Positions 44,147 through 52,118 of a stretch of 64,000 nucleotides of DNA are shown piece after piece. How positions within the stretch are numbered: position 1 is the first letter of the stretch; each line of letters starts with the position of its first letter. The translations under genes were made by a program, and so were the position numbers. The DNA is taken from contig CAIWHK010000025.1 in the NCBI GenBank assembly GCA_903912525.1, positions 1-64,000 of the forward strand. Direction: 5' to 3'. The notes under the pieces are model-generated. The model saw only the letters and a list, made by a program, of their open reading frames with translations. It was not told where the DNA came from and searched no databases. Origin of the DNA: an uncultured bacterium (GTDB taxonomy: Bacteria; Krumholzibacteriota; Krumholzibacteriia; LZORAL124-64-63).

Positions 44147-46411
44147 TCAGCGGAGCATCACGAGGCGAGAGGTGCGGACCTCAGCCCCTGTCGACAGCCG
44201 CAGCAGGTACAGGCCGGCGGCGACCCTCCGGCCGCTCTCGTCGCGACCGTCCCAGGGCAGCGTGCGCTCCCCGGCGGGCAACCGGCCGGCGACCAGGCGT
44301 CGCACGAGGCGGCCGGCCGGATCGTAGATCTCCAGACGGGCCTCCCCCTCGCGTGCCAGCGCGAAACGGATACTCGCCGATGATTGCGTGGGGTTCGGCC
44401 AGGCGCGGAGGCCGTGGCTCATCACCGCCCCGTCCGGATCATCGCCCACCCCGGTCATCGAACCGAGGCAGAACTCGTAGACGCGGTTCGCACCGGCGTC
44501 CGCGACCCACAGCCGGCGGTTGGCCGCGTCGATCTCGATGCCGCAATACGCCAGGCCGGTGAAGCCGGCGGCGACGAGTTCGACGTGTCCGGTCGTCGGA
44601 TGGATGCGATTGAGCGTCTGGCGGACCTGTTCGAGGACATAGATCCGGTCCGTCTGGTCGTCGTAGACGATCCCCACCATGCCCGTCAGCGGTGTGTCGA
44701 GCGTCAGCGTCGCCAGCGAGCCGTCCGGCGAGAGAACGGCCACGGAGGTCGAGTCGACGGTGCCGGCCAGGTAGACCGATCCGGGCCGCCCCGCGGCGAT
44801 GTCGCGATAGTCCCGGTCGCCGGGATCGGGCATGACCAGCCGCTCGTTCTCCGCCGCGCCGGCCTTGAAGGCCCAGACTTCGTCCGGTCCCAGGTAACCG
44901 AAGTCCGTGACCAGGATGTCACCCGGGTCCACGTTGGGGCCGTCGAAGCCGGCCGGAGCGAAGCACAGGCCGCCCGGATCGTCGTCCCCCGTGTGGAAGC
45001 CGGAGACCCAGAGCGTCGAGCTACCCGCCGCGGCGCGTCGATACACGTTGCCGCTGTTGTCCTCGGTGACGAACGCATTGCCCGCACTGTCGTAGATCAG
45101 GTGGGCAGGCAGATCGTAGGCCTGAAGACGCGTGCCCGCGGCGCCACCTTCGACGGCCCAGAGCCCGCCCCCCGAACCCGAGGCCAGGTCGACGGTACCG
45201 TAGAGCAGGCCATCCAGCGGGTTGCGCGCCACCGTGGAGATCCCCACGAAACCGAGGCGGCCGCACGGTGTCACGCCCGGCGCATGCACCGTGACCGGCA
45301 TGTCCATCGGCGCGCACCCGGCGGACAGGCGCCCGAAGTTGTCGAAGCCGATGACCTCCGTGCCGTTGATGAACTCCACCTGGATGCGGCATTCGGTCAC
45401 GTTCGCCAGCAAGGCCGCCCAGGTGCCCGCGGTCACGGTCCACGTCGCCGCCTGCAATGGGAAGTCGTAGGTCTTCCAGACCCGGCCGACGACCGGCAGG
45501 GCGGCCGCGGGCATGGCGACGACGGCCGTTCCGCCCGGGCCCGACAATCGGATGAACTCGGGGATGTCGACCGCGGTCCCGCCTTGGCTGGGGATGCGGA
45601 TGTCGATGGCGAGCGAGCCGGAGCCGTTCAGCGCAGACCAGTCGCCCAGGTAGCGCGGCGGAGCGAAGGCGTAGGACGTGCCCGTCCCATCGTTGACCTG
45701 GCAGAAGCCGCCGGCGTTTCCCCCGCTGCCCGGGTTCGAAACCCCGCCCGTGCTCATGAACGACCAGTCCGCGAGGCCCGCCGGTGTGAACGTCTCCGTG
45801 ACGCACGCCTCGAACACGTGGATCACGTTGCCGGTCAGGCGGATGTTGTCGAGACGGACGACTTCCCCGCCGTCGACGAACTCGCCCGCGATGGTGAGTG
45901 AATTGACGTGCGCCAGCAGCCCGTTCCAGGTGCCGCTTTCCATGATCCAGTCGGCGGCCGACAAGCTGATCCTCAGGGTCGTCCACGCCAACTGCGGCGG
46001 CACGTAACCCAAGACGGCGTGCGCGGCGCCGCCGGGGCCGGCGATGCGGAAGACGTGCGCCGGCGCAAGGACTGCGCCACCGCTCGTGTTCTGCAGGTAG
46101 TAGTCCAGGCTGATCGAGTCGGCGGCCGTCATGGCGCTCCAGTCACCGAGGTAGGCTGGCGGCGCGATGGCTCGGTTGTCCTCGCCGGTGGCGAGGTCGT
46201 TCACCGACAGGCAACCACCGGGGTGGCCTCCCGTGGCGTTCCAGGCGGCGGCGTTGTCGCCGGTGACGCGCCACCCCTCGAGTCCGGAATCGAAAGCGGT
46301 CACGACCGCCGAGGAGGCGCTGGGCGCCAGGCCGAGGCTGCCCAGGACGGCGACCAGGCCGCCGAACGCACCCGCCCAGCGGCGCCAGGGGAAGAGTTGA
46401 TAGCGCTGCAT
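44147..46411 (-). CDS. Exported protein with duplicated carbohydrate-binding-like domains, propeller and sorting module
   Basis: 754 residues with a signal peptide (about 1-34). Two related domains of about 165 residues follow (about 36-195 and 205-365), each with a D.GLEGW/PAGLADWSF opening, PPxYLGDWSAxx and a closing VRLDNIRL/IGFDNFGRL phrase; these resemble Laminin-B/CBM-type beta-sandwiches. Residues about 385-660 look like an SMP-30/NHL-type propeller (GNAFVTEDNSGNVYRR, NRRLWVADAGANRVYEF). The end is a diverged FlgD-like module (WPNPTQSSASIRFAL, LPWDGRDESG, ending VMLR) in which the usual Phe-Asn-Pro is lost. ATG at 46411 has GGAGG seven bases upstream. Shares its leader with the gene at 41370-43988. 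Confidence 0.88.
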   Translation of the reverse strand: MQRYQLFPWRRWAGAFGGLVAVLGSLGLAPSASSAVVTAFDSGLEGWRVTGDNAAAWNATGGHPGGCLSVNDLATGEDNRAIAPPAYLGDWSAMTAADSISLDYYLQNTSGGAVLAPAHVFRIAGPGGAAHAVLGYVPPQLAWTTLRISLSAADWIMESGTWNGLLAHVNSLTIAGEFVDGGEVVRLDNIRLTGNVIHVFEACVTETFTPAGLADWSFMSTGGVSNPGSGGNAGGFCQVNDGTGTSYAFAPPRYLGDWSALNGSGSLAIDIRIPSQGGTAVDIPEFIRLSGPGGTAVVAMPAAALPVVGRVWKTYDFPLQAATWTVTAGTWAALLANVTECRIQVEFINGTEVIGFDNFGRLSAGCAPMDMPVTVHAPGVTPCGRLGFVGISTVARNPLDGLLYGTVDLASGSGGGLWAVEGGAAGTRLQAYDLPAHLIYDSAGNAFVTEDNSGNVYRRAAAGSSTLWVSGFHTGDDDPGGLCFAPAGFDGPNVDPGDILVTDFGYLGPDEVWAFKAGAAENERLVMPDPGDRDYRDIAAGRPGSVYLAGTVDSTSVAVLSPDGSLATLTLDTPLTGMVGIVYDDQTDRIYVLEQVRQTLNRIHPTTGHVELVAAGFTGLAYCGIEIDAANRRLWVADAGANRVYEFCLGSMTGVGDDPDGAVMSHGLRAWPNPTQSSASIRFALAREGEARLEIYDPAGRLVRRLVAGRLPAGERTLPWDGRDESGRRVAAGLYLLRLSTGAEVRTSRLVMLR

Positions 46412-46497
46412 GGCGCACCTCCAAAGGGAGAGCTCCGGGTGGCCACGGGGGAGGAGGAGCGGAGCGCAGGGATAGTACCAACGCCCTTTACCCCGCT

Positions 46498-46559
46498 TGT
46501 CTCTCGCAGGAACTCCGTCGGCCTTGCGCCCCGTTGCTGTTAGCGGCGAGCGGAGCATA
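46498..46559 (-). promoter_or_regulatory. Promoter and conserved leader element, copy 2
   Basis: The -10-like TATGCT lies at 46554-46559 and the 34-base core at 46498-46531 on the minus strand. The core matches copy 1 at 29 of 34 positions, without gaps. Predicted transcripts of both genes would begin about 136-137 bases before the start codon. Either a protein-binding operator or an RNA regulatory element is possible. Confidence 0.55.
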
Positions 46560-46577
46560 GCATGCCCCGATGCTCGA

Positions 46578-46640
46578 ATTTCTCTTTTTTCACCCGCCCG
46601 GCGATCACGCCGCGGCCACCCGCCATTTGTGACACGCCCC
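46578..46640 (+). repeat. Dispersed 60-base repeat, copy 1
   Basis: Begins ATTTCTC and ends GTGACACGCCCC. The right 38 bases match copy 2 (49732-49791) at about 84% with no gaps; the left part aligns with a three-base length difference. Both copies face the same way. Confidence 0.7.
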
Positions 46641-46751
46641 CCCTCGCGAGCACGCCGCCCCTCCGTCTGGCCCTGTCCCCGGGGAACCTGCACGGCTCCC
46701 GCGGAGTTTCCCTGAGTTCGCCCGTGGAGCCCATGACAAAGGAGCCCGCAC

Positions 46752-47771
46752 TTGTTCAGCCGTACCATTGCCACCGTCGCCACGGTTCTCTTGCTGGCAG
46801 GCAACGCCATTGCCGCGCCAGCGCAGGTCGAAGCCCGTGATCCCGGCCCCGACGCCTATCCCGCGCCCAACGCCGTCAGCGATTTCGTCCGCAGGATCTT
46901 CCAGGACACGAAAGGCAACCTGTGGTTCGGCACGAACGGCGACGGGGTGTGCGTCTACAAGCACCCGTCGCTGACGTACTACTCGATCCGGCAGGGGTTC
47001 GGCGGCGACGCGGTCCGGGGCATCGTCGAGGACAAGGACGGCAACGTCTGGTTCGCGACATCCGGCGGCGTCACCCGGTACGATGGGGCGTCCTTCGTGA
47101 ATTTCACCGTCAAAGACGGTCTGAGCCATGACGACGCCTGGTGCATCCTGATCGACCGCAAAGGGACGATCTGGGCGGGCACCTTCGGCGGGGCGTGCCG
47201 CTTCGACGGCAAGCGCTTCGTCCCCTTCGCCTTGCCTCCGGCGGCGATCGACCCGGATCAGGGCGTATCGAGCCCGGAGATGGTCTGGAGCATCATGGAG
47301 GACCGCTCCGGGAACCTGTGGTTCGCCACCGGCGGCGGCGCGTACCGGTACGACGGCACATCGTTGCGCCAATTCTCGGAAAAGGACGGCCTGTGCGACG
47401 ATGCGATCACTGACATCCTGGAAGATCGCGAAGGGAACATCTGGTTCGCGACGTTCTATGACGGCGTCTGCCGTTTCGACGGCACGTCGTTCACCAACGT
47501 GACCGTGCAGGAAGGGCTGCAAGGGACGGAAGTCTGGGATCTCTACGAGGATCGTGCGGGCAATATCTGGTTCCCCGCCGAACACGCCGGCCTGTACCGC
47601 TACGATGGGAAGTCCTTCACGAATTTCACCAAGGAGCAGGGCCTGGACAGCGGCGCCATCCAGAGCGCCTTCGAGGACCGGGACGGCCGCCTCTGGGCCG
47701 GCGGCTACCTGGGGCTGTATCGGCTGGAGGGCCGTTCCTTCATCAAGGTCACCACCGACGGGCCATGGTGA
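46752..47771 (+). CDS. Exported seven-bladed regulator-propeller protein
   Basis: 339 residues: a signal peptide (about 1-22) and then exactly seven blades of about 40 residues, each with VxxIxEDRxGNxWFxTxGGxxRYDGxSFxxF. This is the ligand-sensing 'two-component regulator propeller' that normally forms the periplasmic half of hybrid sensors in gut and soil Bacteroidetes; here it stands alone with no kinase, membrane helix or sorting module. The TTG start at 46752 is supported by AAAGGAG eight bases upstream and by the signal peptide starting there. The stop codon abuts the transposase remnant. Confidence 0.88.
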   Translation: MFSRTIATVATVLLLAGNAIAAPAQVEARDPGPDAYPAPNAVSDFVRRIFQDTKGNLWFGTNGDGVCVYKHPSLTYYSIRQGFGGDAVRGIVEDKDGNVWFATSGGVTRYDGASFVNFTVKDGLSHDDAWCILIDRKGTIWAGTFGGACRFDGKRFVPFALPPAAIDPDQGVSSPEMVWSIMEDRSGNLWFATGGGAYRYDGTSLRQFSEKDGLCDDAITDILEDREGNIWFATFYDGVCRFDGTSFTNVTVQEGLQGTEVWDLYEDRAGNIWFPAEHAGLYRYDGKSFTNFTKEQGLDSGAIQSAFEDRDGRLWAGGYLGLYRLEGRSFIKVTTDGPW

Positions 47772-47906
47772 CCGCGCCGGCGGCACTGCGGGCGGTTGCG
47801 TGGGCTCGCCGATGTGATCGAGGATCCGCTCGATCGTCGGCGCATCGAGCACGAAGGCGATGGTGCGCATCGGCCCGCCGCGCTTCGGGCACTCGTGGAG
47901 AAGCTC
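47772..47906 (-). pseudogene. C-terminal remnant of an IS91-type (Y2) transposase
   Basis: About 45 codons on the minus strand read ELLHECPKRGGPMRTIAF then VLDAPTIERILDHIGEP. This matches my knowledge of the C-terminus of IS91-family transposases, where CPxCGGxMRxIAF is followed by a VIxRILxHLG helix. The second zinc-type Cys is replaced by Arg (CPKR). No upstream catalytic part exists: the frame runs into the end of fadD about 30 bases further on, and downstream it meets the propeller gene end. It is a truncated scrap marking a past transposition. Confidence 0.75.
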
Positions 47907-47935
47907 CGGCGGAACTTGCGGCGACCTGGTCCCTG

Positions 47936-49702
47936 CTAGCCCTCGCTGGCCGCCGCGGCGCGCAATTCCCGGCGCAGGGCCTTGCCCACGGCGTTCTTGG
48001 GGATCTCGGCCAGGAAACGGAAGCTGGTGGGCACCTTGTAGTTCACCAGCAGGGTCCGGCAGTGGTGGCGTAGTTCCTCGCTGGTGAGTTCCTTCCGCAA
48101 CACCACGAAGGCGCGCACGGCCTCGCCCGTGTCCTCGTGGGGGATTCCGATCACGGCTACTTCGGCCACATCCGGGTGCATGGCGATGCAGGCCTCCACC
48201 TCGTTGGGGAAGACGTTGAAGCCGCTCACGATGATCATGTCCTTCTTGCGGTCCGTGATGGTGAGGTAGCCATCGGCATCCAGGCAGCCGATGTCGCCGG
48301 TGTGGAACCAGCCGTCGCGCATGGTGCGGGCCGTCTCCTCGCTTTGGTTCCAGTAGCCCATCATGACCTGGGGACCACGCACCACGATCTCGCCATGGCC
48401 GCCGGTCTCCACGGTGTTGCCCTCGTCATCCACGATGCGCAGGTCCGTGCCGGGCAGGGGCAGGCCCACGCCCCCCACCTGTTTCATGGTGCGCCGGAGA
48501 CGGTCGCCGGCGCGGACCGCGGTGTTGTAGGTGACCAGGGGGCTGGTCTCGCTGAGGCCGAAGCCTTCGATGACGAGGCAGCCCGTGAAGGCCTCCCAGT
48601 CCTGGAGCACCGAAGGGTGCGTCTGCATGCCGCCCGCGAAGACACCCAGCATCTTCCGCGTGAGCTCCGGCTTGAACCAGTCCTCGTGCGGCAGGGCCTT
48701 CAGCAGGGTATTCACCGCCGTCATCCAGGTGATGTCGTGGTTCCGGAACGCCGGGCGGAGATTCTTCAGCGGCCTGGGATTGGGCACCAGGATGCTTTGG
48801 CTGCCGGTGTGGAGGCCAAAGAGCAGGTTGATGGTGAAGGCGATCACGTGGTACATGGGCAGCACCGTCAGCACGGTCTCTTCGCCATAGGTGAATTCGT
48901 AGACCTTCGTGATCTCGCCCAGCTGCTCCAGGTTCGCCAGCAGGTTGCCATGGCTCAGCATGGCCCCCTTGCTGACGCCCGTGGTGCCGCCCGTGTACTG
49001 CAGCAGGGCCAGGCTGTCGCGGGTGGGCTGCGGCTCTTGGGCCGCCTCGGGCAGGAGCTGCGCCTTGTCCAGGTGCTGCAGGCCCAGGTGGATGGCCTCG
49101 GGCAGGCGCGTGAAGGGCTGGCCCATGGGAGGAATGAGGCCCGAGAGCTTCAGCTTGGTGCGGATGAGGAACCGCGACAGCGGCGGGAAGAAATCGGCGA
49201 TGCAGGTCACCACGATGGTCTTGACCTGGGTGTGGGGCACCACCGTGAGCAGCTTGTCGCCGAAGTGGTCCAGCACCACCAGCACCTCGGCGCCACTGTC
49301 GTGGAGTTGCTCTTCCAGTTCCCGGGCCGTGTAGAGCGGATTGGTGTTCACCACCACGCAGCCGGCCTTGAGCACGCCAAAGGCGCAGACCGGATAGGCC
49401 AGGGCGTTGGGCAGCAGGATGGCCACGCGGGTTCCCGGCTGAAGCTGGAGTCCGTGCCGCAGGTAGGCGGCGAAGGCATCCGAGAGATGGTCGACGTCCT
49501 TGAAGCTGAGGGAGGCCTCCAGGCCATTGGGCAGGACCAGCGTCTCGGCCGGCTTGTCGCCGTAGCGCACCGCCGCGGCCTGCACCAGCTGGCCGAGGTT
49601 GTCGAAGGGGAAGGCCTGGGCTTCGCGGCCCACACTCTCCGGGAAATGCGCCCACCACACCCGTTCTGAATCCACTTGCCCACCCTTGTCGTTGGTTCGC
49701 AT
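47936..49702 (-). CDS. fadD: Long-chain fatty-acid-CoA ligase
   Basis: 588-residue acyl-CoA synthetase of the ANL superfamily, activating free fatty acids with ATP and CoA at the inner membrane. The AMP-binding P-loop is YTGGTTGVSKGAM near residue 240, the A5 motif is EGFGLSETSP, the FadD-specific hinge is WFHTGDIGCLDADGYLTITDRKKDMI (short parts: WFHTGDIG; DRKKDMIIVSG), and the C-terminal lysine lies in PKNAVGKALRRELR. Full length and apparently intact. Codon use is somewhat less GC-extreme than neighbours. Flanked at its 3' end by the transposase scrap and at its 5' end by the dispersed repeat, so recent acquisition is plausible. No beta-oxidation gene is adjacent. Confidence 0.93.
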   Translation of the reverse strand: MRTNDKGGQVDSERVWWAHFPESVGREAQAFPFDNLGQLVQAAAVRYGDKPAETLVLPNGLEASLSFKDVDHLSDAFAAYLRHGLQLQPGTRVAILLPNALAYPVCAFGVLKAGCVVVNTNPLYTARELEEQLHDSGAEVLVVLDHFGDKLLTVVPHTQVKTIVVTCIADFFPPLSRFLIRTKLKLSGLIPPMGQPFTRLPEAIHLGLQHLDKAQLLPEAAQEPQPTRDSLALLQYTGGTTGVSKGAMLSHGNLLANLEQLGEITKVYEFTYGEETVLTVLPMYHVIAFTINLLFGLHTGSQSILVPNPRPLKNLRPAFRNHDITWMTAVNTLLKALPHEDWFKPELTRKMLGVFAGGMQTHPSVLQDWEAFTGCLVIEGFGLSETSPLVTYNTAVRAGDRLRRTMKQVGGVGLPLPGTDLRIVDDEGNTVETGGHGEIVVRGPQVMMGYWNQSEETARTMRDGWFHTGDIGCLDADGYLTITDRKKDMIIVSGFNVFPNEVEACIAMHPDVAEVAVIGIPHEDTGEAVRAFVVLRKELTSEELRHHCRTLLVNYKVPTSFRFLAEIPKNAVGKALRRELRAAAASEG

Positions 49703-49731
49703 CAGGATTACGGACAGGAAGAATAACCGCT

Positions 49732-49791
49732 ATTTCTCCCCCGACCGCCCGCCGATCACGTCCCGGCCACCCGTCGATAGTGACACGCCCC
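49732..49791 (+). repeat. Dispersed 60-base repeat, copy 2
   Basis: Same orientation as copy 1 at 46578-46640. The shared right part includes CGGCCACCCG and GTGACACGCCCC. It lies in the 120-base gap between the starts/ends of fadD and the GAP-family gene. Confidence 0.7.
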
Positions 49792-49822
49792 GCTCCCGCG
49801 CGTCAAACAACGACAGCTTGCT

Positions 49823-50563
49823 TCAATACCAACCGAGCGCGTTCCAGCCTTCACCAACCAAATACAAGCCGACCAGAAACACTACCCAGGCCATCGCCTC
49901 GTTCGCATTGCGGGACAGTGTCGCCTCCAACCTTGTCAAGACAGGCGCCACATAGTCGTGCAGCCAAAGCCGAGCAGCCAGCAGCAACAACGCTGGTGCG
50001 ATCATCACCAGACAATACCCGAACAGCACCGCACCGCGTCCCGCCAGCGACAACTCCGATACGGTCAAGGCGCCGATCGCGGCCAGATACGGGATCATCG
50101 ATGCAGCCTCGATGACGGCTGCCGTCAACGCAAATACGATGACCGCACCGACAGGGGCCGATGAATCGTTCGCGCGTTCCCGCATCCGCATTTGCAGACT
50201 CGGCCCGGAACGGGCCAGTTTTTCCGCGCGGCGGACGGCGCGACGCTCCTTGCCTGCTTTCGTCCAGGGCTCCATTAGTGTGCCGAGCGCCATCAGCCCG
50301 ATACCGACGACCAGCTGAGCGACCCGTAGCGGTTGTGAGTTTCCGGTCTCATGCATCGCGTCGAGCAGCGTCGACGCTCCGAACAGGAGCGCAATCCCCA
50401 ACAGCAGATAGAACGCGGCCACCGTGCCGAGGAACAACAGGATCCTCCCCGGACGCGGCCGGCCGGGGCTCAACATCAACCACAAGGGGATGAGCAAGGT
50501 GCCGAAGCTGGTGCTATCGATCAGCGCCAGCACGACAAGTGTGGCCAGCAGTTCGATGTTCAC
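49823..50563 (-). CDS. GAP/Sap family membrane protein
   Basis: 246 residues with six hydrophobic segments and an intracellular basic loop (about 100-130, KERRAVRRAEKLARSG). The opening LATLVVLALIDSTSFGTLLIPLWLML and the internal PYLAAIGALTVSELSLAGRG match my memory of the GAP family (peptidoglycolipid/sulfolipid-addressing proteins), best known from actinobacteria, with a role in export of complex lipids. The gene is clearly lower in GC (about 57-60%) than its surroundings, indicating foreign origin. Starts with GTG at 50563, preceded by a GCAGACGCGTCTGC palindrome at 50576-50589. Confidence 0.8.
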   Translation of the reverse strand: MNIELLATLVVLALIDSTSFGTLLIPLWLMLSPGRPRPGRILLFLGTVAAFYLLLGIALLFGASTLLDAMHETGNSQPLRVAQLVVGIGLMALGTLMEPWTKAGKERRAVRRAEKLARSGPSLQMRMRERANDSSAPVGAVIVFALTAAVIEAASMIPYLAAIGALTVSELSLAGRGAVLFGYCLVMIAPALLLLAARLWLHDYVAPVLTRLEATLSRNANEAMAWVVFLVGLYLVGEGWNALGWY

Positions 50564-50575
50564 CGCTATTCGCCC

Positions 50576-50589
50576 GCAGACGCGTCTGC
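50576..50589. promoter_or_regulatory. 14-base palindrome upstream of the GAP-family gene
   Basis: GCAGACGCGTCTGC is a perfect dyad 13 bases upstream of the GTG start. It could be an operator or a short leader hairpin. Confidence 0.35.
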
Positions 50590-50738
50590 TGGCGTCTGAA
50601 CTCTACTGTCATCGTGCTCGGCGAGAGCAGCAAACACGCATCGATGGAATAGTCGAAGCAAACCACCAGTCCCCCTCGCTAAGCCCTCACGATAGCCCCC
50701 TGACACCCCGCGAATATCCCCCACCAGAGCCCAGGAAG

Positions 50739-52079
50739 TCAATCGACCCGCCCCGCCTCGGTCGCCTGCAGCCTGGACTCGAACTCGGCCAACCGGGCCG
50801 CATGTTCGGTGCGCATCGCGGCCAGTTCCCGTTCGAGCCGCTCGACATCGCTCTGGCGCGCGGCAGCCTGCTCGGAAGAGATCTCCGCCGGGGTCTGCGG
50901 GCCGCGCGCCGGGACATCCTCGCCGTCGCCGGCCGCCAGCAGGGTCGGCGAGGCGATCCCGTACGCTGTCGGCACATAGAGCAGCGTGAGCGAAACATCC
51001 TCGACCTCGATGACACCGCTCGACTCGCTGCCCATCAGGTGGACCGTCAGGGGTACGCCCGCGGTGGCCGCGAAGACGCCGTTCACATGCAAGGGGATGG
51101 AATAGGAACCGGACGCGGCGGCGGAGGCGATCTGCACGTTGACATCCTGGGCGGTGCCGAAGCCGACACCGTCGTCCGAAAGGCCGATGGCGCCACTGGT
51201 GCCGATGCCGCTGGTGTGGGTGACGCGGGCCACGCTCTGGCCCAGGGCAAGAACGTAGCCGCTCTGCGGCGGCGTGAGCGTGCGCGACAGCACAGAAGAG
51301 ACGGCGCTGGTCAGGGTCGTGAAGTTGGTGTTCGTGACGCTGGCCAGGCCGGGTTCAGCGACGGTCTCAAGCGCGTTGATACCGTCGAGGGGGAACCGCA
51401 CGGAAGTGTCGCCGATCTCTTTCAGGTCCAGGAAGGCCGACTGTCCCGTACCGTAGAGACCCAGGAACGGATTGCCGATGAGGCTGCTGTAGATCTCGGC
51501 AGCGGTGCCGCCGTTGGCACTGAGCATGACCAGCGAGCCGTCGCCGGAGGTACCCGCCCCGAGCTTGGCCACCATCTGGTTGAAGTCGCTGCAGCGCCAC
51601 TCCAGGTTCGTCTCACCCTGGCCGTTGACCTTCGTGGCCAGGGCCAGCACCGAGCCCTGGACGATGCCGATGGCCGTCCTGAGCGTGTCCGCGGCCTGCG
51701 CCCGCAGCGCGAACGGGGTGGAGCGCAGTTGGGTGCGCGGCAGTTCCGCTTCCCCGTTGACGCGGACGCCCAGGAAGCGCGGCGCACCGTTGGTCACCGC
51801 GCCGCCGAGCGGCGTGACCGAGCCGAGCGCCACGGCAAAGACGCCCTGGCTCACCGGCACGGCGCCGTGCGTCTCCGACCAGAGGGCCACGCCGCCGCTC
51901 GCGGCGGCGTAGACGGCAATGTCGAGGTTCACCGTTCCGGCGAGCGGTTGCCCGCCGTTGTCGGCGAGGTAGCCCTGGAAGGCGATGGTCTGGGGCACGG
52001 CGGCGTGCGCCGGCATCGCGACGCCGGCGAACAGGATGGCCGGCAGCAACGCGAGGATCAGGCGGCAGGGGCGAATCAT
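50739..52079 (-). CDS. Exported tail-fibre-like protein with C-terminal coiled coil
   Basis: 446 residues with a signal peptide (about 1-26). The N-terminal domain (about 28-130) has the pattern IAFQGYLADNGGQPLAGT ... LWSETHGAVPVSQGVFAVALG ... ELPRTQLRSTPFALRAQ, common in exported bacterial proteins resembling phage tail-fibre stems. The middle is beta-rich and not recognised. Residues about 405-440 form a heptad-like coiled coil (DVERLERELAAMRTEHAARL). No FlgD-like module. It follows the sorting-module gene ending at 52119 by 39 bases, probably one transcript. Confidence 0.78.
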   Translation of the reverse strand: MIRPCRLILALLPAILFAGVAMPAHAAVPQTIAFQGYLADNGGQPLAGTVNLDIAVYAAASGGVALWSETHGAVPVSQGVFAVALGSVTPLGGAVTNGAPRFLGVRVNGEAELPRTQLRSTPFALRAQAADTLRTAIGIVQGSVLALATKVNGQGETNLEWRCSDFNQMVAKLGAGTSGDGSLVMLSANGGTAAEIYSSLIGNPFLGLYGTGQSAFLDLKEIGDTSVRFPLDGINALETVAEPGLASVTNTNFTTLTSAVSSVLSRTLTPPQSGYVLALGQSVARVTHTSGIGTSGAIGLSDDGVGFGTAQDVNVQIASAAASGSYSIPLHVNGVFAATAGVPLTVHLMGSESSGVIEVEDVSLTLLYVPTAYGIASPTLLAAGDGEDVPARGPQTPAEISSEQAAARQSDVERLERELAAMRTEHAARLAEFESRLQATEAGRVD

Positions 52080-52118
52080 GGTGGCGTTCTCCTTGATGGC
52101 GTTCGTTTGCGGGCCTGT

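Larger units (their letters stand above)
46412..46751. other. 340-base divergent intergenic region
   Basis: Holds the minus-strand promoter and leader element for the gene ending at 46411 (46498-46559), one copy of the 60-base dispersed repeat (46578-46640), and the upstream region of the plus-strand propeller gene with its strong AAAGGAG ribosome-binding site at about 46738. No small gene is apparent. Confidence 0.7.
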
